DNA of 64,000 nucleotides from positions 5,924,340-5,988,339 of the forward strand of contig CM035361.1 of NCBI GenBank assembly GCA_020137815.1, in the 5' to 3' direction. Below the pieces are notes generated by a model. It saw only the letters and a program-made list of their open reading frames with translations. It did not search any database and had not been told where the DNA came from. This document shows, in pieces, positions 26,401 through 42,280 of this stretch. Source of the DNA: Hormiphora californensis (Eukaryota > Ctenophora > Tentaculata > Cydippida > Pleurobrachiidae). The position numbers and the translations under genes are program-made. The first letter of the stretch is position 1. Every line of letters starts with the position of its first letter.

Positions 26401-29343
26401 TGTCTGAATGAAAAATTAAAATCGTCCGAAATCTGCAGCAGCGTCTGACTCACAATTTCAGGGGGACTGCACGTACGTTCTATCAGTAGACTGCACAGGG
26501 AGAAGAAGGGACTGGCTGGTGTATGGAACAATTGGACAATGTCCTCAAGGAAAATGTCTTAATGGTCTGACTCTCTTCTACAAGGGTCTTAGTCTTCTCG
26601 TTGACAGAGGTAAGACAATTTTTAACAGGCGGTTTCCATGGGAGTGAACTCCTGTCGGGGACACTAAAATACACCGGATCAGGAACAATGCAGAAGGGTT
26701 TGAAAATCAATCCTTACTAGGTGCAACAGGGTAACTATATTTCCCCTCCTTTAGAACTGGCGGTGACTGAAAGAAGAATCATACGTTGTTCTTCTTTATC
26801 TCACCGCCAGTTCTAAAGGAGGGGAAATATACATTTATGTTTCTAAACCATGTGATCTATACCTTACAGCGTGGACGGTGTCTTATCAGGGAAATGTACT
26901 GAAACTTCTAGAAGATTATCCGGTATACTTTTATGAGTTCCAGCTAGATTTCGATGGATCAAACTTACGTGAGTTGTAATATGCTACGATTTTATTTTAA
27001 ACTTAATTTTAAGTTAATGGGAATTGGGGCGTTTGAACGTATTTAGATCTCATTTGAGACGTGTCTCAAGACAATGCATTGTCAGATGTCAGATGACGTC
27101 GCACCCAAATCAATGACGTCACAACATGTACCCCTCATTACCTAGGTATTTTGATGCCTAACGATATGTCAGTCAACTGGAATGGGCTGAATTCAGTTCA
27201 CATAACAGCCCCAACCGGTGGCGATTCCTGTGGGATGTGTGGCTCTTTCGGTGATCCTGATTCCCTCAGGACTAGGGCTAATGAGGTAATTGTTTCTCCT
27301 GTAGGATGTCTAATACACACACAAATACAAGTACTGCAGTTACTATAGTTCTGAATTATAGACAATATATTTCGTAATCACAGTACTGTTATTTGAGTGT
27401 AGATAGGGAATTTGGTTCGCGGAAAGTTGTTTGCCGGTTCCCGGGTTTTAGTTAGCACTTGAGTTTTAATCTTTAACTGCACTTCATTATGTTCAGGTGG
27501 TGGACAGCTATATTGACATAGTGGAAAGCTGGAAGGTAGACAGACTAAAGACTTGCCCTGAAACGAAGGCACCCACCACAACCAAACAGGAGGTACTGTA
27601 CATTATGGGGCTCAAGGGAGGAGTTGTAGGGGTAGGGGTACAGTCGGACCCCGGTGCTAATAGTATAGAATCCGCGTCCGGCCGTCTAGACGCGTCTTAA
27701 TCACGATCATACAGCTTCCGATGGTGATTCTTTTCACTTAACTCGATCCCTCACAAAGTAATGGACACCTGGAGCTTATAATAAAACGAAACTTGCCTTG
27801 CTCGACCCTGTTTCACCGCGCCCCGCACGGGAAACAAATGTCGAGAAGGGTTAAAACATAACAATACAAATTCGTATTTCAGATGTGTGGAGATCTGCCC
27901 CGTAATTCGGGGAAGCTTTACTGCCAGGCAGTATTTGAGGGAGAGGAGGGGTGTCCTAATAAGAGATGGTATGAGGAGAGGTGTGTTGATAACTGGTGCA
28001 ACACAGTATCATCCGCTCCAGCAGATCAGGTAAAATTTGATGTAATAGGTCGAGCAGGTACAGTACTATTTGACAGAGTTGGTTTAAATTTGATCCACAC
28101 AATTTTGAACGCTGGATATGTGAACTTTGGTGTAAGTCTGCCAAAAAGATGGAAAATCCCCGCTGCAGGAATTCTACACACACATGCATTAGGCTATAAG
28201 CATATACTCCATTTTTTTCAACTGTTCACCCCCAAAGTCGTGCGCGGAATTGTTTTGCGCGTCTATCACATGTTAACGTGTAGCACGCGCCACGAAATTT
28301 CTAAATTTCATGAAATTTCAGTTTTTGGGTGAACAGTTGAAAAAAAATGGACTTTACTGATCGTGATGATCATAATCAGGTCAGTGTGCGGAGATTTTGA
28401 TGGTCACCATCAAAGAAGCGCACACACTGATGGTTATCATCATGATGGAGGCTTGATGCATCATGATGTTCTCAAACCATAGTGTGTTCACGTTTGATCA
28501 TCATAAACCATAGTGTGCTCACGTTTGATCATCATAAACCATGCTCAACTTGCTGGAACTTGCCTTTTGATCATGATCATCATGACCAGTGTGCTCAGCA
28601 TGATGATGCTATCTCCCCCTTGCCTAGTCGCGCGCTCTGAGAGGCTGTTGCATATCACGTGACCTGTACAACAGCCTCTCGCGCGCGCGAAGTCGTACCA
28701 CGTGGTACATATCACATGACTATAACAGTGCAGCCCTCCATAAGAATAAGATCAGAACGTGTGCACACTAGGTGTTGATGATCATCATCCAACTTAAGAG
28801 ACGGCTCCAGGGCCAGCTCTTACGTGATGATCATAATGTTCCGCACACTGCAGTTTTTTGCAGATGATGATGATCAAAACCATGAGCACACTTCATCTTT
28901 TTCACTGATTATGATCATCACGATCAGTATGCTTATAGCCTCACATTTAGTTCTTTTTTGCATTGATCCCTGTATTTCAAACTGCAATAATTTCTGCAGG
29001 AAACTTCTCTGACCAGTGAAGCTGAATGTGAAGTTTTGGATGTTTTTCTGAGATCTTGTGGTAAAACTTTGGAGAGGGAAATCTCGAGGTGAGATCAGAC
29101 GCTATTTTATTAGATATAACAGTTACGACCAGTAAAGTTTACTCCTTCCTGATATCCATTTCAAATCCATTATCACTAATTATTAATCACTAAAATTATA
29201 TCTTTATAGTTACTCCCCCTAATTATTACCCCTAATTATTTTCTCCCTGCTGCAGTTGTCCTAGTGAGACTGAAATACAGGGTTACACTCTCCTTGAGAA
29301 GGTTGCCCCCTGGCACGAAGAGTATGATGGAATGAAGATGTAA
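23254..29343 (+). CDS. Gene C: secreted multidomain protein with VWD domain
   Basis: Reliable exons: 25481-25690, 26170-26274, 26462-26609, 26870-26968, 27146-27285, 27497-27592, 27883-28029, 29000-29088, 29256-29343. All phases agree and the gene ends in TAA. Upstream, less certain: signal exon 23254 on, lectin-like block about 23520-23800, saposin-like exon 25100-25225 (needs a 1-base correction). Order inferred: signal peptide, lectin-like, saposin-like, Thr/Glu linker, VWD, Cys-rich C-terminus. VWD domains occur in extracellular and mucin-like, zymogen-clotting and adhesion proteins, and the linker with ATTTEQTPEE/ATTTNQIPED repeats is a likely O-glycosylated spacer. Whether the 5' blocks belong to the same transcript is uncertain because 23.4-25.5 kb is poor sequence. 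The gene converges with gene D. Its last exon and downstream flank are duplicated at 43302. Confidence 0.75.
23520..23805 (+). CDS. Gene C lectin-like (beta-trefoil-type) repeat block
   Basis: The frame shows GSIMHVTSGMCIAP...LSRDC...FRFLATG and GAIKHVRSGKCWHPLGG...VLYSGC. This G-x-I-x-HV-x-SG-x-C-I/H-P repeat is typical of carbohydrate-binding trefoil-like domains in invertebrate secreted proteins. Frames break on both sides, probably from base-call errors. The family assignment is inference. Confidence 0.5.
25100..25225 (+). CDS. Gene C saposin-like exon with apparent 1-base frameshift
   Basis: After CCCCCTAG the frame starts YWCDSCETVKQLLLPTER. Continuing one base later it reads IKVCLKIGLLTEQDCPELIT up to GAG and a GTAAGA donor. 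CxxC...C...C-P-E-L resembles the N-terminal half of a saposin-B fold, and the next exon starts DLPDIITEKVIQQIL. The frame change near 25163 lies inside the poor-quality zone and is probably an assembly error. Confidence 0.55.
25481..25690 (+). CDS. Gene C linker exon
   Basis: The 210-nt phase 0-0 exon has a helical start (DLPDIITEKVIQQILTEAY), then a Thr/Glu/Asp-rich spacer with the repeated VATTT-(E/N)Q-(T/I)PE motif. It joins in frame to the VWD exons. Confidence 0.75.
25739..25960. mobile_element. TIR element (222 bp) in gene C intron
   Basis: The ends AGGTAGGCGGACTCTAG and its complement are flanked by ACTCAAC on both sides (7-8 bp duplication). The interior has degraded CCCTAACC telomere-like units. 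A larger relative is at 42281-43258 and a fragment at 40799. Confidence 0.75.
26170..27285 (+). CDS. Gene C VWD domain (four exons)
   Basis: Exons 26170-26274, 26462-26609, 26870-26968 and 27146-27285 join in phase. They read CSIFGRGDIFVSTFNMETYAF, GDCTYVLSVDC, then a beta-rich core and MPNDMSVNWNGLNSVHI, ending SCGMCGSFGD. This is the C-x-F/S-G-D-P-H-(F/Y)-x-T-F-D...YxFxGxCxYxL...CGLCGxFxGD pattern of von Willebrand type D domains, including the CGxCG redox-like motif. A hairpin MITE (26737-26830) lies 40 bp before the third exon. Confidence 0.85.
26737..26830. repeat. 94-bp hairpin MITE
   Basis: ATATTTCCCCTCCTTTAGAA and its complement form ~40-bp arms around a short loop, with TA next to both ends. 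Confidence 0.75.
27497..29343 (+). CDS. Gene C Cys-rich C-terminus (four exons)
   Basis: Exons 27497-27592, 27883-28029, 29000-29088 and 29256-29343. They follow VWD directly, with a TCPETKAPTTTKQE spacer, then CGDLPRNSGKLYC, GCPNKRWYEERCVDNWC, and a last segment with AECEVLDVFLRSCG and SCPSETEIQGY. The position and Cys richness resemble a C8/TIL-type follow-on, but the spacing is not a clear match. The stop codon (ATGAAGATG-TAA) falls in the first unit of the 32-bp minisatellite. Confidence 0.78.
28192..28940. mobile_element. Nested inverted repeat rich in GATGATCAT, in the last large intron of gene C
   Basis: The outer ends GGCTATAAGCATA and its complement (TATGCTTATAGCC) bracket a second palindrome (CCATTTTTTTCAACTGTTCACC against its complement at 28321-28350). 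The interior is dense in TGATGATCAT and contains a repeated ~30-bp CATAAACCATAGTGTGCTCA unit. No coding potential. Confidence 0.65.
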
Positions 29344-29572
29344 TGGTCACCATAGCAACCATAATGAAGATGTAATGGTCACCATAGCAACCATAATGAA
29401 GATGTAATGGTCACCATAGCAACCATAATGAAGATGTAATGGTCACCATAGCAACCATAATGAAGATGTAATGGTCACTATAGCAACCATAATGAAGATG
29501 TAATGGTCACCATAGCAACCATAATGAAGATGTATTGGTCACCATAGCAACCATAATGAAGATGTAATGGTC
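29331..29572. repeat. 32-bp minisatellite at the gene C stop codon, ~7.5 copies
   Basis: The unit contains TAATGGTCACCATAGCAACC and AATGAAGATG. The duplicate locus at 43378-43523 has about 4.5 copies, so copy number has changed since duplication. Confidence 0.93.
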
Positions 29573-30067
29573 ACTAATATGTATATATGTCCTATTATAG
29601 TTTGTGTAAATGTGTGTCCATATGATGTTAGTTTATATTTTGTAAGTTTTGTAAATTTTTAAGTTGTTGAACAATTTTCTAAACAGCGTTGTATTTGGTT
29701 TTTGGGAAATGAATATTATACCTCTACATGTTAACACATTTCAAACTTGATAAAACCTCTGCTACATATATGTATATATACATATTATATTCTGACTAGG
29801 GTATACCAGCTACACACTTCATAATTCTACATAATACTATCGTCTATCAGATCTCAAAAAACATGTCACCCTACAATGCAAAGTCACTGAAACTATAAAA
29901 CACACAAACGTCTAAAAACTACAACTGCACTGAAAAGTTATACACGCCAACACTGATCGAAGACTTTTAGTAAAATTGTTCATTTCATTGGATATCATAC
30001 TCTGAGACATGTTCACTGTTCATTGTTTATCAGCCACATAATAGAAGTCGATGGGGGTGGGTCCTCC

Positions 30068-30318
30068 TTCCGGCTGGACAAGATGAATGGACGGGTATTT
30101 TATTGTAGCATAACGAGCAATTAATTTCGATGCAAAACATCCTCATCAGGCTCAAATTAATTTGTATAAAGAAGCTTTAAGGGTTTTTTCAACAAAGAAT
30201 AAAGATTAATTTAAGCCAGATCAAGTCTATAAATGAGGATGATGTACATTGAAATTATGCTAAACGTTATGCTACAACGAAATACCCGTCTATTCATCTT
30301 GTCCAGCCGGAAGGAAAA
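30068..30318. repeat. Foldback element with hammerhead-like core, left duplicate
   Basis: TTCCGGCTGGACAAGATGAA and its complement border the element. The arms also pair over GGGTATTTTATTGTAGCATA. On the minus strand, 30149-30126 reads CTGATGAGG...GCATCGAAA. The right duplicate is at about 44082-44315. Confidence 0.75.
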
Positions 30319-31272
30319 CTTAACATTCTGATTTTCCTAGATATTCTCGTTTCCTCTCTTTCCAAATTCGTATCCTTCCAGCCTGGTGATGCACGTCAAT
30401 CAGCTGCCTGAAAATATTAATGATATTAAACTGCAAAATGTATAAAAGTCAGTAAACCGAGGACTATAATATCCTAGTACCACGCCCACCCCAATTACTC
30501 AACAACTGGTAACTTACCATTTATTGCACCAGGTGACATTCTTTAATTGATTTCTGTTGACAGGAGGCTTATCGTCCCCAAAGGGTTAATCGGACTCGAT
30601 ATCTGAAAAAGAGGAAACAGAGTTAACACAATGTTTATCCTCCACTGTTATTGTACAGCTGCAGTATAAATACCAATTAGATTAGATAAGATTTCAGCTT
30701 TACTCTTTCAAGCAGTATTTTAGCATTATTACCATTATTATTAGTATTAGCATTACTGCAGTGCTAACAGCTGATGGCCAGAAAGATGGAGGGTGAAAGA
30801 GCTCTCTCGAGAGTAGGGGCGAGAGAGGAATTTCACAACTGATATATAATATAGCTGTGTATAATAACATATATGTTTTAGCATAACAGAAGACAGCTAT
30901 AAATAAAATAGAGTAAAAGCGACTGGCTATAACAAGCCAGCAGGTGCACTAAATTTGGATTTTTTCTAGCCCACTGATGTCTAAAAATCCAAATCTGGTG
31001 TACCTACTGGCAGCTGGTACTTGGTAGAGTGGGTGTTTCAAATTAGCCGCTATTTCAAATATCCAGTGATCGCTACCCTATATTGCTACACAGCTGCGTA
31101 ACAGTTATACAGTTACAACAAGAATGTTAACAACACACCTAGAACTGATATCTTAGTTGGTGTGTGCGGCGTCAAAATTAAAATTTTAACTTTGGTGTGT
31201 GCTGACCCCAAGTTTATGATAGCTGAAGCAACAACTTACAACAATATGGACATGCATAAACTTTAAACTTAC

Positions 31273-36090
<4,818 letters not shown>

Positions 36091-36832
36091 CGTCAAATCT
36101 ATATGTAGGGTTTTTAAAATGGTATCCTAGGAATCCACTGGTTCAAAGTCACCTACGAAATAAGTAAAATAAGAATGCTGATTATCCATTGTCGATTTTA
36201 CTGATGTGACAAAATATAATGTAGGATTTTATTATGCCTATAAGTTGTACCTGAAAACTTTTGAAATTGCGCCTCTCGTTTATCAGTAGACCCCCTATTT
36301 TGCACATATTTCTAGCCGACAAAAAGTTCTGAAAAAATGCTGAAACTTAATTGATAAATCAAAATAAGACGATAGGGTAAACTGGGGTAAAATGGTCCAT
36401 TTTTTTAACGTTTTAGGTTCTAAAATACGCAATTTATACAGCAGGAAAAAAATATTTATATAGGCAATCCAATGAAACGTTTTCCTTTCAGACGAGCTAA
36501 ATTTTAAATTCTGAAAGTTTTATTTAGTAGGTTAATTAATCAATTCAAAAAGTTTTTTTGGAAATTTTGCACTGGGGCAAAGTGGACCCAGCCAATAGCA
36601 TTGCTCGATTTTATCACGTGCCTGGTGTTGGTTAGAGCAATAATCAAATTAGGGGCAAAATGGTCCATGTTATCTTCAGCAATTTCTGTTCTGCTGGACC
36701 ATTTTACCCCAGTTGTGGTATCACGTGGTATTGGAGGCTCGATTTCATTGGTCCCAGGGTGAACCACTTAGCCCCAGAGAGAGTGGACCACTTTGCCCCA
36801 GTTTGACTAATTTGACAATTTAATCAACTTAA

Positions 36833-38222
36833 GGGTACGCTAACCAAAAATTTTTTTCGAGTGCAGGGAAATCTCTCACCGTAGGGTTGTAGGCCATACC
36901 AAGGAGACCTCAAATATGCAATTTTAGCCCTTAAGTCGAATTCATATTTTTGCTACAGCTGTTTAAAAAATGTCCTGAAAATACGTTTTTGGCATCTCAA
37001 AAATTTTTTTTCAAAGATAGGAGCATGAAAATTTGGGGATTTGAAGAGGACATGAAGGTGAATAACCACAAAAATTTTTTTTGCAATCCGAGCTGATTTC
37101 CGGTCCTGAGATGGATTTCTTTTTTTCCACTTTAACGCCCTATTTGGCAAAGTTCCGAAAACATGTGAAAGCTGTAAATTGGTGAAAAGTTGCGTCTAAC
37201 GATTATCTAAGTGGCCATAAATTTTGGGCGTGTCCTTATTTGAGATAAGCTGTACAGAGTTTTTTTTGTGAAAGCCGTCATTTCAGAAATAAATAAATTC
37301 CCTGTATCTCAAAAACGGCTGATCGTAGAGACCTGAGACTATGCTTAAACGATTCAGAAGGTCCGATTTTGGGGGGGTCTTCTGAGAGACATTTTGCTCC
37401 TACTTCAACCGTTTTTGCTGTAATTGCGAAAAACAATAACCCATCTTCGCCATCGTGGATTTTTTGTGATTTTGTTTTTGATGATTATAGGGACCCATAT
37501 GGACCAAATAGTGAAGGAATTAGCTTGTTAAACATTTTTCCATAGTTTCGGTCCTTTCTTAGCTAAAATTCCCTAATTACAGGATATTGGAGTTTAGCTT
37601 TTGCCCTTTTCATAGAATTTGTTTTTCGCAATTACAGCAAAAACGGCTGAAGTAGGAGCAAAATGTCTCTCAGAAGACCCCCCCAAAATCGGACCTTCTG
37701 AATCGTTTAAGCATAGTCTCAGGTCTCTACGATCAGCCGTTTTTGAGATACAGGGAATTTATTTATTTCTGAAATGACGGCTTTCACAAAAAAAATTCTG
37801 TACAGCTTATCTCAAATAAGGACACGCCCAAAATTTATGGCCACTTAGATAATCGTTAGACGCAACTTTTCACCAATTTACAGCTTTCACATGTTTTCGG
37901 AACTTTGCCAAATAGGGCGTTAAAGTGGAAAAAAAGAAATCCATCTCAGGACCGGAAATCAGCTCGGATTGCAAAAAAAATTTTTGTGGTTATTCACCTT
38001 CATGTCCTCTTCAAATCCCCAAATTTTCATGCTCCTATCTTTGAAAAAAATTTTTTGAGATGCCAAAAACTTATTTTCAGTTCATTTTTCAAGCAGCTGT
38101 AGCAAAAATATGAATTCGACTTGAGAGCTCAAATTGCATATTTGAGGTCTCCTTGGCATGGCCTACAACCCTACGGTGAGAGATTTCCCTGCACTCGAAA
38201 AAAATTTTTGGTTAGCGTACCC
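36833..38222. mobile_element. 1.39-kb foldback flanked by TTAA
   Basis: Arms of ~600 bp (36833-37438 and 37625-38222) with ends GGGTACGCTAACCAAAAATT and its complement. TTAA at 36829-36832 and 38223-38226. The 65-codon frames at 36953-37150 and 37905-38102 are the same sequence in mirrored arms. TTAA with (A)GGG ends suggests a Kolobok-type rather than piggyBac-type element (inference). Confidence 0.8.
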
Positions 38223-38686
38223 TTAATATGTAGTGAGTTTTTTGAAAAAGTTTTTTTAGAAGGATAAAAACCCTAACTGTTCTTAATTGAATATTAGTAC
38301 AAAATTAGTACTGCAAAATAGTTGTTTCTCTTTAATTCCTAACTGGCAGTTTTTGCAAAATTAAAATCGGCCAACTCAAACAGAAATTACAGCAGTTTTA
38401 AAGCAACAAGAATATAATCCCCGCCAACCTTTCATTCCTAACATGACGGCGGGACAGACATTTCGGATCATTTATAGATCACGCAAACAGTATAGAACAA
38501 ATCCTTGTGTTTTAGTTGCACTAAATTGCGCGCCACATTGCGGAATTGCGTGCCACACATTTCCTGAAAACGTTTCAATGAAGTGGTTTATGAAGGAGTA
38601 GGTTGTTGTTGTGTGCGCGGCTCTAGTTGCTACATGTTGCCCCTCGCAACCTGAAACGGGACAAGAGAGCTGACTTGCTACACATA

Positions 38687-38908
38687 AAGTCGGATTTTTT
38701 GAAACTGTCACCCCCCCTGAGTTTTCAAATTTCTTTAAATGACCATAAGTCCGGTTCCTGATGAGATAGAGACTTGAAATTTGGAGGTTATAAAGATCTT
38801 GCTAAGTTCTTCCGAACCTCCAAATTTCAAGTCTCTATCTTATCAGCAACCGGAGATATGACAAATTTGTTATTTCAGGGGGGTGACAGTTTCAAAAAAT
38901 CCGACTTT
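38687..38908. repeat. 222-bp inverted repeat
   Basis: AAAGTCGGATTTTTTGAAAC and its complement border it. Arms also contain GAGACTTGAAATTTGGAGGT. TA borders are possible. Confidence 0.75.
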
Positions 38909-38929
38909 AGTCATTATATCCGTTTAGAT

Positions 38930-39004
38930 TTCTAAACTCCTATGCCTTTTTGCAAAAGGCATCCGGGTGAAGGCCTTCGGCCTTCACCCGGGCGGGGGAA
39001 AAAA
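38930..39004. repeat. Twin-hairpin repeat, copy 2
   Basis: Same layout as 1685-1759, second stem CCGGGTGAAGGCC/GGCCTTCACCCGG. Confidence 0.7.
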
Positions 39005-39121
39005 TTCGGAACAGTCACGTGACTACATGTAATAACTAGGACCATTTTGCCCCATACATGTGCCATTTTACCCCGTGGACCATTTTACCCCAGTTTACCC
39101 TATACGAAAAGTTTTAGGTAT

Positions 39122-39420
39122 CTTGTCAACCTTTAAGTAAACTGTAACTTTTACTGTGTTAAATATCTGCTAAAATGTTACAACACAGGCAGGGTCGCAT
39201 TATAGGTGGCGTCGGGTTCGGGAGATTAAACTCCTTCGAAAGTCGCAGGATACAGAAATAAACTTTGTGGCAGGAAATGTAGGTCTCACAATTTATAAAA
39301 ACTATATCGGGCGGCTGAAAATACATGAAATTGTTTTGTTCAAAAGAGGGTGATCGAGCTAGGCAGACATAAAAAGGAATAAGAAACACATTCATTTTTT
39401 CATAGTCACTAAAAATTAAT
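39122..39420. repeat. Flank duplicated at 61655-62180
   Basis: TTAAGTAAACTGTAACTTTT and the following GGCGTCGGGTTCGGGAGATT region recur upstream of gene F, where a ~225-bp insert separates the two blocks. Identity is high. Confidence 0.85.
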
Positions 39421-39452
39421 ATTATATGTATTATTATACCAAAACTATAATA

Positions 39453-39625
39453 CAGTCGGACCCCGATTTAGGGCCCCCCGATTTAGTGGCACCCCGATTT
39501 AGGGACGTAGGATTTTTTCCCCCAATATAGGAAATTAACCTTATTTGACCCCGATTTAGTGGACACCCCGATTTAGTGGACAAGAGCCTTTCCCCCGAGG
39601 GTGTCCCTAAATCGGGGTCCGACTG
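39453..39625. mobile_element. pogo/Tigger-like MITE, 173 bp
   Basis: CAGTCGGACCCCGATTTA and its complement with TA on both sides. Internal CCCCGATTTAGTGG repeats. Confidence 0.75.
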
Positions 39626-40205
39626 TACTATAAAAACAATGTTGATAGACGATTCACCACGAGAGAGCTCAATCGATCCGAGTAGTAAACAAATTAAAAC
39701 AAGTCAATCCATCTGGACAATTGTTTGGTAAAATTGACTTGTTTTTAGTCTTAATTTATACTATAAAAACATTGAAAATAGACAGGATACATATGCTTCG
39801 TCTTGGTCAAAAGGAAATATAAAGTCGTATTTTACATAATTTTATTTCAAAATCCAGGCCTCTGATTAGCTCACACACCGAAAAAAAACCAAGAATAAAA
39901 CTTCCTGGTAAGTTAGAAAGCTAAAGCCAGTTGAAAAGCTAATTCAGTAAAGCTCCGTTCATTAGGGGGTTTTCATACAACAATCAGACACTAAAATATT
40001 ATTGAAGTAGACAATTCAGGAAGGAACGGCCGAATAGAGACAATATATAATACTGCGAGGAACCAACTTGTTAAGTAATAAATTTCAAAGCGGATCGGGA
40101 AAATAAGATCGAGCTGCAAATAACTGAGTCTACTGTGATGGACGATGGAGAGCAGTAACAGGCGTAAGCTCTCGAACACGGTGCTTTGTTAGCCAGGATC
40201 GGTGT

Positions 40206-40312
40206 AATGGGCCGCGCCCTGTCCAACTACAACTGTGCCCGAGAGAATGTTTTCCCCATGTTCTATAGAACATGGGAAAGCATTCACTGTTGGACAGGGC
40301 GCGGCTATAATG
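40206..40312. repeat. Hairpin element
   Basis: GCCGCGCCCTGTCCAAC and its complement, with a second inner palindrome (CCCCATGTTCTATAGAACATGGG). Confidence 0.7.
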
Positions 40313-40375
40313 GTGATAAAAATAGTGCTAACAATCACTGCATAGAGAACCCTACCTCTCTCCATCTTTGAGTCC

Positions 40376-40798
40376 TCTCTCCATCCCTCTCCCTCCCTCC
40401 CTCTCCCTCTCTCCCTCCCTCTCCCTCCCTCCCTCTCCCTCCCTCTGATCTCTCCCTCTGATCTCTCCCTCTGATCTCTCCCTCTGATCTCTCCCTCTGA
40501 TCTCTCCCTCTGATCTCTCCCTCTGATCTCTCCCTCTGATCTCTCCCTCTGATCCCTCCCTCTCCCTCCCTCTCCCTCCCTCTCCCTCCCTCTCCCTCCC
40601 TCTCCCTCCCTCTCCCTCCCTCTCCCTCCCTCTCCCTCTCCCTCCCTCCCTCTCCCTCCCTCTCCCTCCTCTCCCTCCCTCTCCCTCCCTCACCCTCCCT
40701 CCCTCCCTCTCCCTCCCTCTCCCTCCCTCCCTCCCTCTCCCTCCCTCTCCCTCCCTCTCCCTCCCTCTCCCTCCCTCTCCCTCCCTCTCCCTCCCTCG
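40376..40798. repeat. CT-rich satellite block 1
   Basis: CCCTCTCCCT units, with ten copies of a 13-bp CTCTGATCTCTCC unit at 40446-40555. Preceded by a 50-bp sequence (CACTGCATAGAGAACCCTAC) that recurs at 40829-40875, before block 2. Confidence 0.93.
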
Positions 40799-40866
40799 GT
40801 AGGCGGACTCTAGTGCTACACTCAACAATCACTGCATAGAGAACCCTACCTCTCTCCATCTTTGAG

Positions 40867-42280
40867 TCCTCTCTCCCTCCCTCTCCATCCCTCTCCCTCT
40901 CCATCCCTCCCTCTCCCTCCCTCTGATCTCTCCCTCTCCCTCCCTCTCCCTCCCTCTCCTTCCCTCTCCCTTCCTCTCCCTCCCTCTCCCTCCCTCTCCC
41001 TCCCTCTCCCTCCCTCTCCCTCCCTCTCCCTCCCTCTCCCTCCCTCTCCCTCCCTCTCCCTCCCTCCCTCCCTCTCCCTCCCTCTCCCTCTCTCTCTCTC
41101 TCCCTCCCTCTCCCTCCCTCCCTCTCCCTCCCTCTCCCTCCCTCTCCCTCCCTCTCCCTCCCTCTCCCTCCCTCTCCCTCTCCCTCCCTCTCCCTCTCCC
41201 TCTCCCTCTCCCTCTCCTCTCCCTCTCCCTCTCCCTCTCCCTCTCCCTCTCCCTCTCCCTCTCCCTCTCCCTCTCCCTCTCCCTCTCCCTCTCCCTCTCC
41301 CTCTCCCTCTCCCTCTCCTCTCCCTCTCCCTCTCCCTCTCCCTCTCCCTCTCCCTCTCCCTCTCCCTCTCCCTCTCCTCTCCCTCTCCCTCTCCCTCTCC
41401 CTCTCCCTCTCCCTCTCCCTCTCCCTCTCCCTCTCCCTCTCCCTCTCCCTCTCCCTCTCCCTCTCCCTCTCCCTCTCCCTCTCCCTCTCCCTCTCCCTCT
41501 CCCTCTCCCTCTCCCTCTCCCTCTCCCTCTCCCTCTCCCTCTCCCTCTCCCTCTCCCTCTCCCTCTCCCTCTCCCTCTCCCTCTCCCTCTCCCTCTCCCT
41601 CTCCCTCTCCCTCTCCCTCTCCCTCTCCCTCTCCCTCTCCCTCTCCCTCTCCCTCTCCCTCTCCCTCTCCCTCTCCCTCTCCCTCTCCCTCTCCCTCTCC
41701 CTCTCCCTCTCCCTCTCCCTCTCCCTCTCCCTCTCCCTCTCCCTCTCCCTCTCCCTCTCCCTCTCCCTCTCCCTCTCCCTCTCCCTCTCCCTCTCCCTCT
41801 CCCTCTCCCTCTCCCTCTCCCTCTCCCTCTCCTCTCCCTCTCCCTCTCCCTCTCCCTCTCCCTCTCCCTCTCCCTCTCCCTCTCCCTCTCCTCTCCTCTC
41901 CCTCTCCCTCTCCCTCTCCCTCTCCCTCTCCCTCTCCCTCTCCCTCTCCCTCTCCCTCTCCCTCTCCCTCTCCCTCTCCCTCTCCCTCTCCCTCTCCCTC
42001 TCCCTCTCCCTCTCCCTCTCCCTCTCCCTCTCCCTCTCCCTCTCCCTCTCCCTCTCCCTCTCCCTCTCCCTCTCCCTCTCCCTCTCTCCCTCTCCCTCTC
42101 CCTCCCTCTCCCTCTCCCTCTCCCTCTCCCTCTCCCTCTCCCTCTCCCTCTCCCTCTCCCTCTCCCTCTCCCTCTCCCTCTCCCTCTCCCTCTCCCTCTC
42201 CCTCTCCCTCTCCCTCTCCCTCTCCCTCTCCCTCTCCCTCTCCCTCTCCCTCTCCCTCTCCCTCTCCCTCTCCCTCCCTC
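40867..42280. repeat. CT-rich satellite block 2, (CCCTCT)n
   Basis: About 1.4 kb, mostly pure 6-bp CCCTCT. The resulting Ser-Pro open frame of ~490 codons is a repeat artefact. No terminal unit on either side. Confidence 0.95.

Larger units (their letters stand above)
29216..31152. repeat. Segmental duplication, left copy (gene C 3' end and downstream)
   Basis: It matches 43264-45070 with high identity from CTAATTATTACCCCTAATTA through CTAGAACTGATATCTTAGTT, apart from small indels. It includes the last exon of gene C, the 32-bp minisatellite, the foldback at 30068-30318 and a short piggyBac-like end (30566-30585). Confidence 0.9.
36375..39100. mobile_element. 2.7-kb TIR element family X, copy 1, 5' of gene D
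   Basis: Ends GGGTAAACTGGGGTAAAA and its complement, flanked by TA (36373-36374 and 39101-39102). No transposase. The interior repeats the GGGGCAAAATGGTCC theme and contains nested elements (36833-38222, 38687-38908 and the twin hairpin at 38930-39004). It begins 285 bp upstream of the gene D start codon. Confidence 0.75.

Noticed and set aside
36953-38102. Two 65-codon frames with the same protein sequence
   Set aside because: They are the two arms of the foldback read in opposite directions, not a duplicated gene.
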